In this document: positions 8,698 to 16,724 of the stretch, piece after piece
Position numbering within the stretch: position 1 is the first letter of the stretch
Layout: each line of letters opens with the position of its first letter
Assembly (NCBI GenBank): GCA_030654395.1
Contig: JAURXM010000111.1
Location: 1 to 64,000 of the forward strand
DNA: 64,000 bases
Source: Aquabacterium sp.
GTDB taxonomy: Bacteria > Pseudomonadota > Gammaproteobacteria > Burkholderiales > Burkholderiaceae_C
Reading direction: 5' to 3'
Notes under the pieces: model-generated
The model's input: the letters and a program-made list of their open reading frames with translations, nothing else
Database searches by the model: none
Told to the model about the DNA's origin: nothing
Program-made: the position numbers and the translations under genes

Positions 8698-11684
8698 TGC
8701 CTGCGATTCCACGCATCTTCATGCTGCCAAAAGGTGTGGCCTTGTCTGCCGCACAGCGTGTCATGTTGGCTGTTGTGGTGGTGTTGGGTTTGACGCTGTC
8801 AGCCATGAGCTATTACTGGCTCAAAGATGTGGCTTACAAAGCAGGCGCTGCTCAGTTTGAGCGCAGCGCTGAGAAGATGGATGCGGAGGTGGTTAACCGC
8901 TTTGACAGCATACTTCGGATATTTGGTGGCTTGCGCAGCTTCATGCACGCCCATGAAGGCGGTGATGTATCGCGCGATGCATTCCGCATTTGGGTGGCCT
9001 CCAATCGAACTCGGCAAGATGCCAAATTGGTTCGGGGTGTGGGCTTGATTGAGCGTGTTGACCGCGCAGACTTGACACAGTTCATCGACGCGCAGCGCGC
9101 TGACGGCGCACCCTCATTCAAGGTGCGCAGCACGGGTGATGCGGCTGATTTGTTCGTCATCAAACAGATTGAGCCATTGTCCGGCAATGAAAAAGCATGG
9201 GGCTTTGATGTGGGCTCAGAGCCCGTGCGCCGCGAAGCAGCCGTGCGTGCTGTGGCGACGGGCTTGCCTGCGCTAACCAGTCGCATCGTCTTGGTTCAAG
9301 ACAGTAAAAAGCGCGCAGGCTATTTGTACTACCAGCCTGTGTTCCGCTGGGCCAGCAAGGTCGATACGCCTGCAGACCGCCAACGCAACTTGATTGGCTT
9401 GGTGTACTCGCCTGTGGTCATTGATGAGCTGTTTGATGGCGTGGGCGTACAGGCCGATAACCTGTTGGACTTGGAAGTATTTGATGGTGAGGGCACAGCA
9501 GCAGCCCAAGTCGTACTGGACATGGGCATGAGCCTGAAGGCCTCTGCGGGCGGCTTTGTGCGGCAATTTGGGGCATATGCCGTGGTGCGCAAACTGGACA
9601 TCGGGGGGCACACGCTGACTTTGAAGTTCCGCAGCACCCCCCAATTTGATCAGCGCCATCAAAATGGATCGGCTTTGTGGCTGGCCATGGGCGGTGGCGT
9701 GTTGACGATGCTGTTGTCCTTTGTATTGTGGTTGCTGATGGTGGGGCGCGCCCATGCTGAGGCCATTGCCCAGCGCATGACGGCTGATTTGTCCGATGCC
9801 AAGCACCGTGCTGAAGGCGCTTTGCGCGATCAAACCTTGCTGCTGAGTACTTTGGGTAAGTTCAGTTTGGTGTCCGTTGCGGACCTGGCTGGCAAGATAC
9901 TGGAGGTCAATGAGGCCTTTTGCTTGCGCAGCGGTTACAGCGCGGATGAGTTGATTGGGCAGAACCACCGGATCGTTAACTCAGGCACCCATGAACCTGC
10001 ATTTTTTGCAGACATGTGGCAGGCCATTGGTAGCAGCAAAGCATGGCATGGCGAGGTCTGTAACCGCGCCAAAGATGGCAGCTTGTACTGGGTCAACTCG
10101 ATGATCGTGCCAATGCTGGGCGCTGATGGCCAAATTGATAAGTACGTCTCCATTTGCAATGACATCACCGAGAGCAAGCTCAATGAGAGCAAGCTGATCA
10201 ACATGGCCGAGCGTTATCAACTGGCCATTGATGGGGGTACGGATGGCTTGTGGGACTGGCTCAACGTGAATGACCACAAGATGTGGTGGTCTCCGCAGTT
10301 TTACAAGATGATGGGTTATGAGCCTGATGAGATTCAGGGCAGCCTAGATGCGTTTGAGCAACTGCTGCACCCCGATAACCAAGAAGAAGTGCTCAAAATA
10401 ATCGAGGGCGCTTTGAAGAAATACCGACCCTTCGACACCATGTGCAGGATGCGCATGAAGTCCGGTGTGTACCGTTGGTTGCGCTTCAGGGGCAAGGTCT
10501 ATTTTGACAAAGAGGGCTTTGCCACGCGCATGGCGGGCTCTATGCAAGACGTGCACGAGCGCTGTTTGGCCGAGGAGGTCATCCAAAAACACAGTGAGCA
10601 GCTCAGTGCGATTTTCAGTCTGAGCCCGGATGGCTTTGTGTCCTTCGGGGCCAATAAACAGGTCAACTACGCCAGTGCCGCTTATGGCACCTTGACTGAT
10701 CTATCCGCAGAGTCGGTGCTGTGCTTGGATGAGGATGAATTTTTGGCCCAGCTGTTGGGGCAATGCGTGAACCCGCCTGAGCTGACTAGTCTGGATGCCT
10801 TGCTGGATGTGCCAGCCCACACTGACAAGATGTCGTGGTTGGCACGCCATCGCTTGGTGCTAGAGATGAAGGTGCCTGCTGGCCGCATGCTGGCCTTGAG
10901 CCTGTATGAAACCCAGGGCGAATCGGTGTCCCGGCTTTTGCTTGTGCACGACGTCACCCATGAGGCCGAGGTAGACCGCATCAAGAGCGAGTTCTTGTCG
11001 ATGGCCGCGCATGAGCTTCGCACCCCCATGGCCAGCATCTACGGCTTTGTGGATTTGATGCTGACGCGTGATCTCAAGCCCGAGAAGCAAAAAGACCTGA
11101 TGGGCAAGGTGCACAGACAATGCGAGGTCATGATTGCGCTCATCAACGAGTTGCTGGAATTGGCCCGGATCGAGAACCGGGGTGCCTCTGATTTTGACTG
11201 CACCAGCGTGGACATGGGGCCTATCGTGGCCGATGTGGTGCGTGATTTCAACTTGCCTGCGGGCCGTGAGGCGCCCGAGGTGGGGCCTCAGCTGTCAACG
11301 GCGCGGGTAGCAGCAGACCCGCATAAGTTTGGCCAAGCCTTCTTGAACGTGCTGTCCAACGCGTACAAATACTCACCCCGTGGCGGCGCAGTCAGGGTCA
11401 CCTACCCTGTGCGTACGGGCGACGATGGCGTGGCCTGGCGTGGCGTGCAGGTGTCTGACTCCGGCATCGGCATGTCACCCGAGCAATTGATGCATGTGGG
11501 CGAGCGCTTCTTCCGGGCAGACAAATCGGGCAACATCCCCGGTACTGGCTTGGGGGTCAGCATCGTCAAAGAAATCATGGAGCTGATGGACGGCGAGTTG
11601 ACCGTGGACAGCGAGCTGGGCCAAGGCACCACCGTGACCTTGTGGTTGCGGGTGCTAAGCCAACTTGAGCACACCCTCGATTAA
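8697..11684 (+). CDS. CHASE-domain sensor histidine kinase with multiple PAS domains
   Basis: Membrane-bound sensor kinase of 995 residues without a receiver domain. Order: TM1 (about 18-40), a CHASE-type periplasmic domain (about 55-300; RFDSILRIFGGLRSFM, RGVGLIERV), TM2 (about 325-350), then a PAS domain (about 385-495) and a second PAS/PAC (about 505-625). A more diverged PAS-like segment (630-745) follows, then HisKA with the phospho-accepting His at about 772 in SMAAHELRTPMASIYG, and HATPase_c with N-box NVLSNAYKY, DSGIGMSPEQ and GTGLGVSIVKEI. It is translationally coupled to the receptor upstream. No cognate regulator is adjacent. The 3' end overlaps the convergent tetR gene by 30 bp. 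Confidence 0.94.
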   Translation: MPAIPRIFMLPKGVALSAAQRVMLAVVVVLGLTLSAMSYYWLKDVAYKAGAAQFERSAEKMDAEVVNRFDSILRIFGGLRSFMHAHEGGDVSRDAFRIWVASNRTRQDAKLVRGVGLIERVDRADLTQFIDAQRADGAPSFKVRSTGDAADLFVIKQIEPLSGNEKAWGFDVGSEPVRREAAVRAVATGLPALTSRIVLVQDSKKRAGYLYYQPVFRWASKVDTPADRQRNLIGLVYSPVVIDELFDGVGVQADNLLDLEVFDGEGTAAAQVVLDMGMSLKASAGGFVRQFGAYAVVRKLDIGGHTLTLKFRSTPQFDQRHQNGSALWLAMGGGVLTMLLSFVLWLLMVGRAHAEAIAQRMTADLSDAKHRAEGALRDQTLLLSTLGKFSLVSVADLAGKILEVNEAFCLRSGYSADELIGQNHRIVNSGTHEPAFFADMWQAIGSSKAWHGEVCNRAKDGSLYWVNSMIVPMLGADGQIDKYVSICNDITESKLNESKLINMAERYQLAIDGGTDGLWDWLNVNDHKMWWSPQFYKMMGYEPDEIQGSLDAFEQLLHPDNQEEVLKIIEGALKKYRPFDTMCRMRMKSGVYRWLRFRGKVYFDKEGFATRMAGSMQDVHERCLAEEVIQKHSEQLSAIFSLSPDGFVSFGANKQVNYASAAYGTLTDLSAESVLCLDEDEFLAQLLGQCVNPPELTSLDALLDVPAHTDKMSWLARHRLVLEMKVPAGRMLALSLYETQGESVSRLLLVHDVTHEAEVDRIKSEFLSMAAHELRTPMASIYGFVDLMLTRDLKPEKQKDLMGKVHRQCEVMIALINELLELARIENRGASDFDCTSVDMGPIVADVVRDFNLPAGREAPEVGPQLSTARVAADPHKFGQAFLNVLSNAYKYSPRGGAVRVTYPVRTGDDGVAWRGVQVSDSGIGMSPEQLMHVGERFFRADKSGNIPGTGLGVSIVKEIMELMDGELTVDSELGQGTTVTLWLRVLSQLEHTLD

Positions 11685-12242
11685 GCGGTCGATCTCGGGC
11701 CCAAAGGGCTTCAGTTGCCCTTCTAGGATCAGGTGGCTGAGGCCATGAACCAAGCTCCAGCGTGAAATCGCTGTGACCAATGCTTTCTCGCTGTCAGGCG
11801 CTGCACCGGCCTCTTTGGCTGTGGAGTCGATCAAGCCTTGGAAGGCTCGGATGGCGGTCTGCTGCAATTCGTCGCTGGCGCTGGCGTATAAAAAATGCCC
11901 GAACATCAATTTGAACAAAGCAGGGTGGTTTTGCGCAAAGCCAATGTAGGCCCGTCCGGCTGCCGTGCGGGCTTCAATTTGGTCCGCATGAGCCTCGCGT
12001 GCTTGTGCTTGCCCTGCGGCAAAACGGCGAAAGCCCTCAGCCGCCAAGGCACTGAGTAGAGCATTTTTGTCGGCAAAGTGCCGATAGGCGGCATTGGCCG
12101 ATACCCCCACGTCGCGGGCGATGGCACGCAGGCTGACCTCCGCGGTGTCGCTTTGCTCTAAAGCGGTCAAACCAGCATCGATCAGTGCGCTGCGCAAATT
12201 GCCGTGGTGGTAACTGCGCTCGGGCCTTGTTTTTTCAGTCAT
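11655..12242 (-). CDS. TetR/AcrR-family transcriptional regulator
   Basis: One-component repressor of 195 residues. The N-terminal helix-turn-helix (about 12-58) contains LRAIARDVGVSANAAYRHFADKNALL, abbreviated here as VGVSANAAYRHFADK. The C-terminal half is a ligand-binding helical bundle of the type annotated TetR_C_33. ATG 12242 is chosen; an in-frame GTG 15 bp upstream (12257) is possible, and neither has a clear ribosome-binding site. It is divergent from the carotenoid oxygenase gene across about 60 bp, and a near-perfect 17-bp palindrome covers its own start codon, so it probably represses itself and the oxygenase. The ligand is unknown. Confidence 0.9.
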   Translation of the reverse strand: MTEKTRPERSYHHGNLRSALIDAGLTALEQSDTAEVSLRAIARDVGVSANAAYRHFADKNALLSALAAEGFRRFAAGQAQAREAHADQIEARTAAGRAYIGFAQNHPALFKLMFGHFLYASASDELQQTAIRAFQGLIDSTAKEAGAAPDSEKALVTAISRWSLVHGLSHLILEGQLKPFGPEIDRLIEGVLKLA

Positions 12243-12258
12243 GTTGACATTGTCCACA
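12242..12258. promoter_or_regulatory. Candidate TetR operator between tetR and the carotenoid oxygenase gene
   Basis: The 17-bp sequence TGTTGACATTGTCCACA is a palindrome around 12250 with a single mismatched pair (half-site TGTKGACA). It overlaps the tetR start codon, and a TTGACA hexamer on the plus strand (12244-12249) could be a -35 element. A second, weaker 17-bp sequence with outer TGTT and AACA arms lies at 12278-12294, centred 36 bp away. Autoregulation and control of the divergent oxygenase are inferred. Confidence 0.6.
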
Positions 12259-12306
12259 TTTTATGATTTCATGCTTATGTTCACGCTGACAACATGAAGG
12301 ATTGAG

Positions 12307-13662
12307 ATGAGCCAAAATAGCACGACAAGCCCGTTTCTAGAGGGCATTTTTGCGCCCGTTTACCACGAGACGACCCAGACACAGCTTGAGGTGATTGGCG
12401 AGTTGCCCGTAGAGCTTAACGGCTTGTATGCCCGCACGGGCCCCAATCCGACATCACCACCCAAGCCGGGCAAGTACCACTGGTTTATAGGCGACGGCAT
12501 GGTGCACGGTTTGCGCCTGAAAGCGGGCAAGCCTCTGTGGTATCACAGCAGGTGGATCGGCACCAATTCGGTCAACAAAGCCTTGGGGCGACCCATCTTG
12601 CCGGGCAAGCGGCGTGGTGTGTCCGATGTGGTCAACACCATGGTGTTTGGGCATGCTGGCCGTGTATGGGCATCAACCGAGGCTGGCGTCTTGCCCGTTG
12701 AGTTGGATGGCGAACTCAACTCCATAAAGCACAGTCTGTTCGACAGCAAGAGCCCTACCGCATACACAGCCCACCCCCATCTTGACCCCTTGACGGGTGA
12801 CTTGCACAGCATCTGCTATGACGCACTGACCCCTTGGCGTGTGCGCTATGTGCGTGTCAGCGCAGCAGGGCAAGTCGATCGGGTGGTCAACATCCCAGTC
12901 AAGCATGGCCCGATGATCCACGACTGCGCGATCACGGCCAGCAAGGTCATTGTTTTGGATTTGCCGGTGACCTTCTCTTTGTTGCGTGCCGTAGGCGGCT
13001 CATCGTTCCCGTATGGCTGGAACCCCAAGCACCAGGCGCGTGTGGGCTTGTTGCCTCGTAACGGCGATGCCAAAGACATCCGATGGTTTGATGTGGACCC
13101 GTGTTTTGTCTTCCACCCTTGTAATGCCTATGACCTGCCAGACGGCACGGTGGTGATGGATGTGGTGGTGCACCAGCGCATGTTTGACCGATCCAAATCG
13201 GGGCCGGAGCTGGACGGAAAATCCTGCTTTGAGCGTTGGACTTTGCCAGCCGGTGGCTGGCGGGTGCAGCGCCAGTTGATATCCGACCTGCCGCAGGAGT
13301 TCCCGCGTTTGGATGAACGCCTGGTGGGGCAACCCTATCGCTACGCCTACGCTGTTGGCACGCAGCAAGCGCCCCAAGCCGGTCAACCCCTGTTGCGCCA
13401 CGACATGCACACAGGCGCGACGGTGCAGCACGTGCTCGGTCAGCACTTGACGCCGAGCGAGTTTGTGTTTGTGCCCCGCCATGCTCGCGGTGGCGAGACC
13501 GATGGCTGGCTGGTCGGCTTTGCGCACAACCACGAGAGCGACCGTGGTGAGTTCCATGTGATCAACGCAGATGACTTTGGTGGGGCACCCCAGGCCATCG
13601 TGAAGTTGTCAGAGCGGGTGCCAGCCGGCTTTCACGGCAACTGGATGGCCGATGCCAACTGA
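12307..13662 (+). CDS. Carotenoid oxygenase family protein
   Basis: Non-haem iron dioxygenase of the carotenoid/stilbene cleavage family (RPE65, apocarotenoid and lignostilbene dioxygenases), which splits an alkene double bond into two carbonyls. The 451-residue length is usual. All four iron-binding histidines can be placed: AHPHLDP (about 157), MIHDCAIT (about 202), FVFHPCNAYD (about 268) and AGFHGNWM near the C-terminus (about 442). The early RTGPNP motif is also present. ATG 12307 follows AAGGA at 5-bp spacing. It is divergent from a TetR gene and followed by an AraC regulator, an SDR and an MpaB/Lcp-type protein, suggesting catabolism of an isoprenoid or stilbene. The substrate cannot be read from sequence. 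Confidence 0.93.
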   Translation: MSQNSTTSPFLEGIFAPVYHETTQTQLEVIGELPVELNGLYARTGPNPTSPPKPGKYHWFIGDGMVHGLRLKAGKPLWYHSRWIGTNSVNKALGRPILPGKRRGVSDVVNTMVFGHAGRVWASTEAGVLPVELDGELNSIKHSLFDSKSPTAYTAHPHLDPLTGDLHSICYDALTPWRVRYVRVSAAGQVDRVVNIPVKHGPMIHDCAITASKVIVLDLPVTFSLLRAVGGSSFPYGWNPKHQARVGLLPRNGDAKDIRWFDVDPCFVFHPCNAYDLPDGTVVMDVVVHQRMFDRSKSGPELDGKSCFERWTLPAGGWRVQRQLISDLPQEFPRLDERLVGQPYRYAYAVGTQQAPQAGQPLLRHDMHTGATVQHVLGQHLTPSEFVFVPRHARGGETDGWLVGFAHNHESDRGEFHVINADDFGGAPQAIVKLSERVPAGFHGNWMADAN

Positions 13663-13690
13663 GTGACGGGGCGGCGTAGACTGCGGGTCT

Positions 13691-14461
13691 ATGCCTCCAT
13701 CTCACGATACCGGATTGCTGCTCATGAACCCCGAAAGGGTGCTCTACATGGGCTTGCTGGGCCAGCCCGGCGAACGGGTGTTGGGCGCCCACGCAATCTA
13801 CGTGGCCCGCAGTGGCAGTGTCACCCTGCAGATGGGGCCTGATGCGACGCACCACGGTGATTGGGCTCTGGTGCCGCCTTATGTGCCGCACCACATTAGC
13901 TCGCACGACAAGGTCATTTTTTGCCTGTTGATTGAACCGGAGTCCATCAGGGCGGACAGCTTGGCTCAGGCTGCGCTGGCCGATGACGCAGCCCTGCTTG
14001 ATTTGGTTTTGAGACTGCGCGCCTTGTATGCGCAAGGGCCCACAGGCGTCACGGTGCCCGCCTTGAGCAACCACGCATTTGACCTGCTCGTATGGGGGCA
14101 GGCTTTGCCAGCCCGCAATTTAGAGCCACGCGTGGGCCAGGTGATGGCCCTGATGCAAGCGGACCCCGCCTTCAGTCAGTCTGCTGCGGCATGTGCTGCG
14201 ATCTGCAAGGTCTCGACCTCGCGTTTCATGCACCTGTTCAAGAGTGAAGTGGGTTACAGCTTTCGCCATGTTCGCACGTGGCGGCGGGCACGCAGCCTGC
14301 TGGCTTTGGTCAAAAGCCACGACAGCCTGACCACCATTGCACAGGATCTAGGCTACTCGGACGCCAGTTATTTCAGCAACGCCATCCGTCAAACATCGGG
14401 TTTGCGTCCCAAGGACATCATGGCTGGGGCGCGGCGTGTGAAGGTGCTGCAGCCACGCTAG
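13691..14461 (+). CDS. AraC-family transcriptional regulator
   Basis: Regulator of 256 residues. The N-terminal half resembles an AraC-type cupin sensor (residues about 15-110; HGDWALVPPYVPHHISSHDK). The C-terminal half carries two helix-turn-helix motifs (about 155-250), including CKVSTSRFMHLFKSEVGYSF and IAQDLGYSDASYFSNAIRQ. It lies 28 bp downstream of the oxygenase gene and 105 bp upstream of the SDR gene. The start is uncertain: ATG 13691 has no clear ribosome-binding site and ATG 13724 is an alternative. It probably controls the flanking catabolic genes. Confidence 0.9.
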   Translation: MPPSHDTGLLLMNPERVLYMGLLGQPGERVLGAHAIYVARSGSVTLQMGPDATHHGDWALVPPYVPHHISSHDKVIFCLLIEPESIRADSLAQAALADDAALLDLVLRLRALYAQGPTGVTVPALSNHAFDLLVWGQALPARNLEPRVGQVMALMQADPAFSQSAAACAAICKVSTSRFMHLFKSEVGYSFRHVRTWRRARSLLALVKSHDSLTTIAQDLGYSDASYFSNAIRQTSGLRPKDIMAGARRVKVLQPR

Positions 14462-14526
14462 CTAGGTGCTAACCCTCGCGTAGCTACTTCATACAAGTCA
14501 AGCGGTGCGGGGCGCGCTATGGTGAT

Positions 14527-14547
14527 GGGTGATACCTCTGATCACCC
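14527..14547. promoter_or_regulatory. Inverted repeat upstream of the SDR gene
   Basis: GGGTGAT and ATCACCC form perfect 7-bp arms separated by 7 bp, ending 19 bp before the preferred start of the short-chain dehydrogenase gene. It could be an operator for the AraC or TetR regulator of the cluster, or an RNA hairpin close to the ribosome-binding site. No T-run follows, so it is not a typical terminator. Confidence 0.4.
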
Positions 14548-14566
14548 AAGGACGTCAAGGACCCGA

Positions 14567-15403
14567 ATGAAGCTGCTCGCCGGTAAAACCCTGTTCATAT
14601 CTGGTGCCAGCCGTGGCATCGGCAAAGAGATCGCACTGCGTGCCGCACGCGATGGCGCCAACATCGTGATCGTGGCCAAAACCGCGGTACCCGACCCGCG
14701 TCTGCCTGGCACCATCTACTCCGCCGCTGAAGAAATCACCGCAGCAGGGGGCAAAGCCTTGCCCTTGGCCGTGGACATCCGTGATGAGGCCGCCATCCAG
14801 TCCGCTGTGGCGCAAGCTGTGGAGGTGTTTGGCGGCATCGACATCTTGGTCAACAACGCCAGCGCGATCACCATCAATGGCACGCTGGACACGCCCGCCA
14901 AGCGCTATGACCTGATGATGGACATCAATGTGCGCGGCAGCTTCATGTGCTCGCAGGCCTGCATCCCACACCTCAAGAAGGCCAGCAACCCACACATCTT
15001 GTCGTTGTCGCCGCCTTTGAACCTCAACCCCAAGTGGTTGGGCATGCACCCAGCCTATACGGCATCCAAATACGGCATGAGCCTGATCGCACTGGGTTTG
15101 GCTGAAGAGTTCAAACGCGACGGCATCGCCGTCAACACCTTGTGGCCGCGCACCATCATCGCGACATCGGCCCTGCGCGTGGCGCTGTCTGCTGAGCACG
15201 GTGGCTTGGCAGATTTGGGCCGCACGCCCGCCATCATGGCCGACGCCGCATACCGTATCTTGACCACCGATTCACGCAGCCTGAGCGGTCAGAGCTTGCT
15301 TGATGAGCAGGTCTTGCGCGATGCCGGCATCACCGATTTTTCGGGCTATCTGGTCACACCAGGCATTGACCCGATCATTGATTTGTTTGTGGACCCAGCT
15401 TAA
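14567..15403 (+). CDS. SDR-family oxidoreductase (HSDL2-like short-chain dehydrogenase)
   Basis: NAD(P)-dependent oxidoreductase of 278 residues. The cofactor motif GASRGIG starts at about residue 11, followed by VDIRDE, the NNAS motif, and the catalytic Tyr and Lys in YTASKYGMS. The overall pattern resembles the hydroxysteroid dehydrogenase-like 2 group. An open frame continues 48 bp upstream, but ATG 14567 with AAGGA five bases before it is clearly better. The next gene follows after 11 bp, so the two are co-transcribed. In context it could oxidise or reduce an alcohol or aldehyde made by the neighbouring oxygenases; the substrate is unknown. Confidence 0.9.
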   Translation: MKLLAGKTLFISGASRGIGKEIALRAARDGANIVIVAKTAVPDPRLPGTIYSAAEEITAAGGKALPLAVDIRDEAAIQSAVAQAVEVFGGIDILVNNASAITINGTLDTPAKRYDLMMDINVRGSFMCSQACIPHLKKASNPHILSLSPPLNLNPKWLGMHPAYTASKYGMSLIALGLAEEFKRDGIAVNTLWPRTIIATSALRVALSAEHGGLADLGRTPAIMADAAYRILTTDSRSLSGQSLLDEQVLRDAGITDFSGYLVTPGIDPIIDLFVDPA

Positions 15404-15414
15404 CGGAGTTGATG

Positions 15415-16662
15415 ATGAGCACACCATTGCAGTCGCCGCTATACCCCCGTCGCCATTTTGCAGACCAAGTGCGCGCCCGACGTGCTGCCAAATTGATGTT
15501 GATGCAGATACCGGGGGGTGCTCAAGAGCAAGACAACGACCCGGACATCGCGCGTTTGGGGCAAGGCTTGACCCAGGGTGATGCCTTGGCCGATCAATTG
15601 GTTGCATGGATGCGATCAACTGATCAACGCGCTGCTTGGGCCATGGTGGGGCAGGCTTTGGACAACGGCGTCAGTGCGGTTGCCGATGCGCCCACAGCGT
15701 TAAAGGATTTCTTTGAGCACGTTGAAAAACGCCCTGCGTGGGTACGTGAAGACCTGCTCACAGAAGGTGCCCGTGTCTGCGCCTTGGGCGGCTTGGGTGG
15801 CATGCGTGTGTTGCTGGTGACTGGCTTGATGGCAGGCTACCAACTGGCTGCCATCAACGAAACCCTGCTGGCCACCGGTGCGCTTGAAAAAGGCGCAGCA
15901 CGCCGCTTGGCCGAGACCACCAAGTGGTGGATGGACGTGACCACCCCGCAGGCGATGAGCCGTTTTGGCTCTGGGTTTAAAAACACCGTGCGTGTGCGCT
16001 TGATCCACGCGATGGTACGCAGCCACGTCGGCCAGCAAACCACATGGGACGCCGCAGACCTGGGCCTGCCCGTCAACCAGACCGACATGCAAGCCACTTA
16101 TCTGGGCTTCAGCGTGGTCTACCTGCTGGGTATGAAGCTCATTGGCGTCCCCATGAAAAAGGACGAGCGGCAAGCACTGATGCACCTGTGGCGCTACATC
16201 GCTTGGGTGAACGGGGTGGACGAGAGCCTGCTGCATAACCTAGAGCACGGTGAGCGCTCAGGGTTGGTGTGGTTGTACAAAAACCTGTTAACCCAGCGCA
16301 TGGCCGATCACAACAGCATCCGCTTGGCACAATCCTTGGCTGAAGAGCCTTTGGCGCGAGAATACGGCCGCTGGTCATGGATCGAGGGGCCCTATAACAA
16401 AGCCTTGCAATTGAGCCTTGCTCGCATGTGCATGAGCAACGAGACATTGCGTGCCTTGGGCCTGCCCGTTTGGACGATACCGTGGTACCCGATGATGATG
16501 ATCCCCTTTAACGGGGTGTTACACCGTGTCGCGCGGCTGGTGCCCGGCGGGCGGTCGTGGCTGATGGCCAGAGGCCGTACACAGCAACTGGACAGCTTGA
16601 GCACCCTGTTTGGCAAGCAGGCACCGGCTTTGCGTGACATCTCCGCCGTCAAAGTGGCGTGA
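15415..16662 (+). CDS. Oxygenase MpaB / rubber oxygenase (DUF2236) family protein
   Basis: Protein of 415 residues with the domain shared by fungal MpaB and bacterial latex-clearing protein Lcp (a haem b dioxygenase that cleaves polyisoprene). Visible family features are KRPAWVREDLL near residue 105, the helical MSRFGSGFKNTVRVRLIHAM region with RLIHAMVRSH at about 195-205 (the conserved Arg/His region that holds haem in Lcp), and a later LMHLWRYIAWVNGV. No export signal is evident. GGAG 6 bp before ATG 15415 decides the start over two codons upstream. It is co-transcribed with the SDR. Enzymatic activity is not established for most members of this family. Confidence 0.82.
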   Translation: MSTPLQSPLYPRRHFADQVRARRAAKLMLMQIPGGAQEQDNDPDIARLGQGLTQGDALADQLVAWMRSTDQRAAWAMVGQALDNGVSAVADAPTALKDFFEHVEKRPAWVREDLLTEGARVCALGGLGGMRVLLVTGLMAGYQLAAINETLLATGALEKGAARRLAETTKWWMDVTTPQAMSRFGSGFKNTVRVRLIHAMVRSHVGQQTTWDAADLGLPVNQTDMQATYLGFSVVYLLGMKLIGVPMKKDERQALMHLWRYIAWVNGVDESLLHNLEHGERSGLVWLYKNLLTQRMADHNSIRLAQSLAEEPLAREYGRWSWIEGPYNKALQLSLARMCMSNETLRALGLPVWTIPWYPMMMIPFNGVLHRVARLVPGGRSWLMARGRTQQLDSLSTLFGKQAPALRDISAVKVA

Positions 16663-16689
16663 TCAAGTTAATTGAATGGCAGCCGATAT
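16663..16689 (+). promoter_or_regulatory. Sigma-28-type promoter of the HD-GYP response regulator
   Basis: TCAAGTTA, exactly 11 bp, GCCGATAT: 6/8 and 7/8 matches to the sigma-28 consensus TAAAGTTT-N11-GCCGATAA. It starts just after the previous stop codon and ends 35 bp before ATG 16725. The match is good enough to predict flagellar-regulon control. Confidence 0.65.
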
Positions 16690-16724
16690 AGCAGTAGCCC
16701 CACGCTATTTCTATAGGTCTTGCC

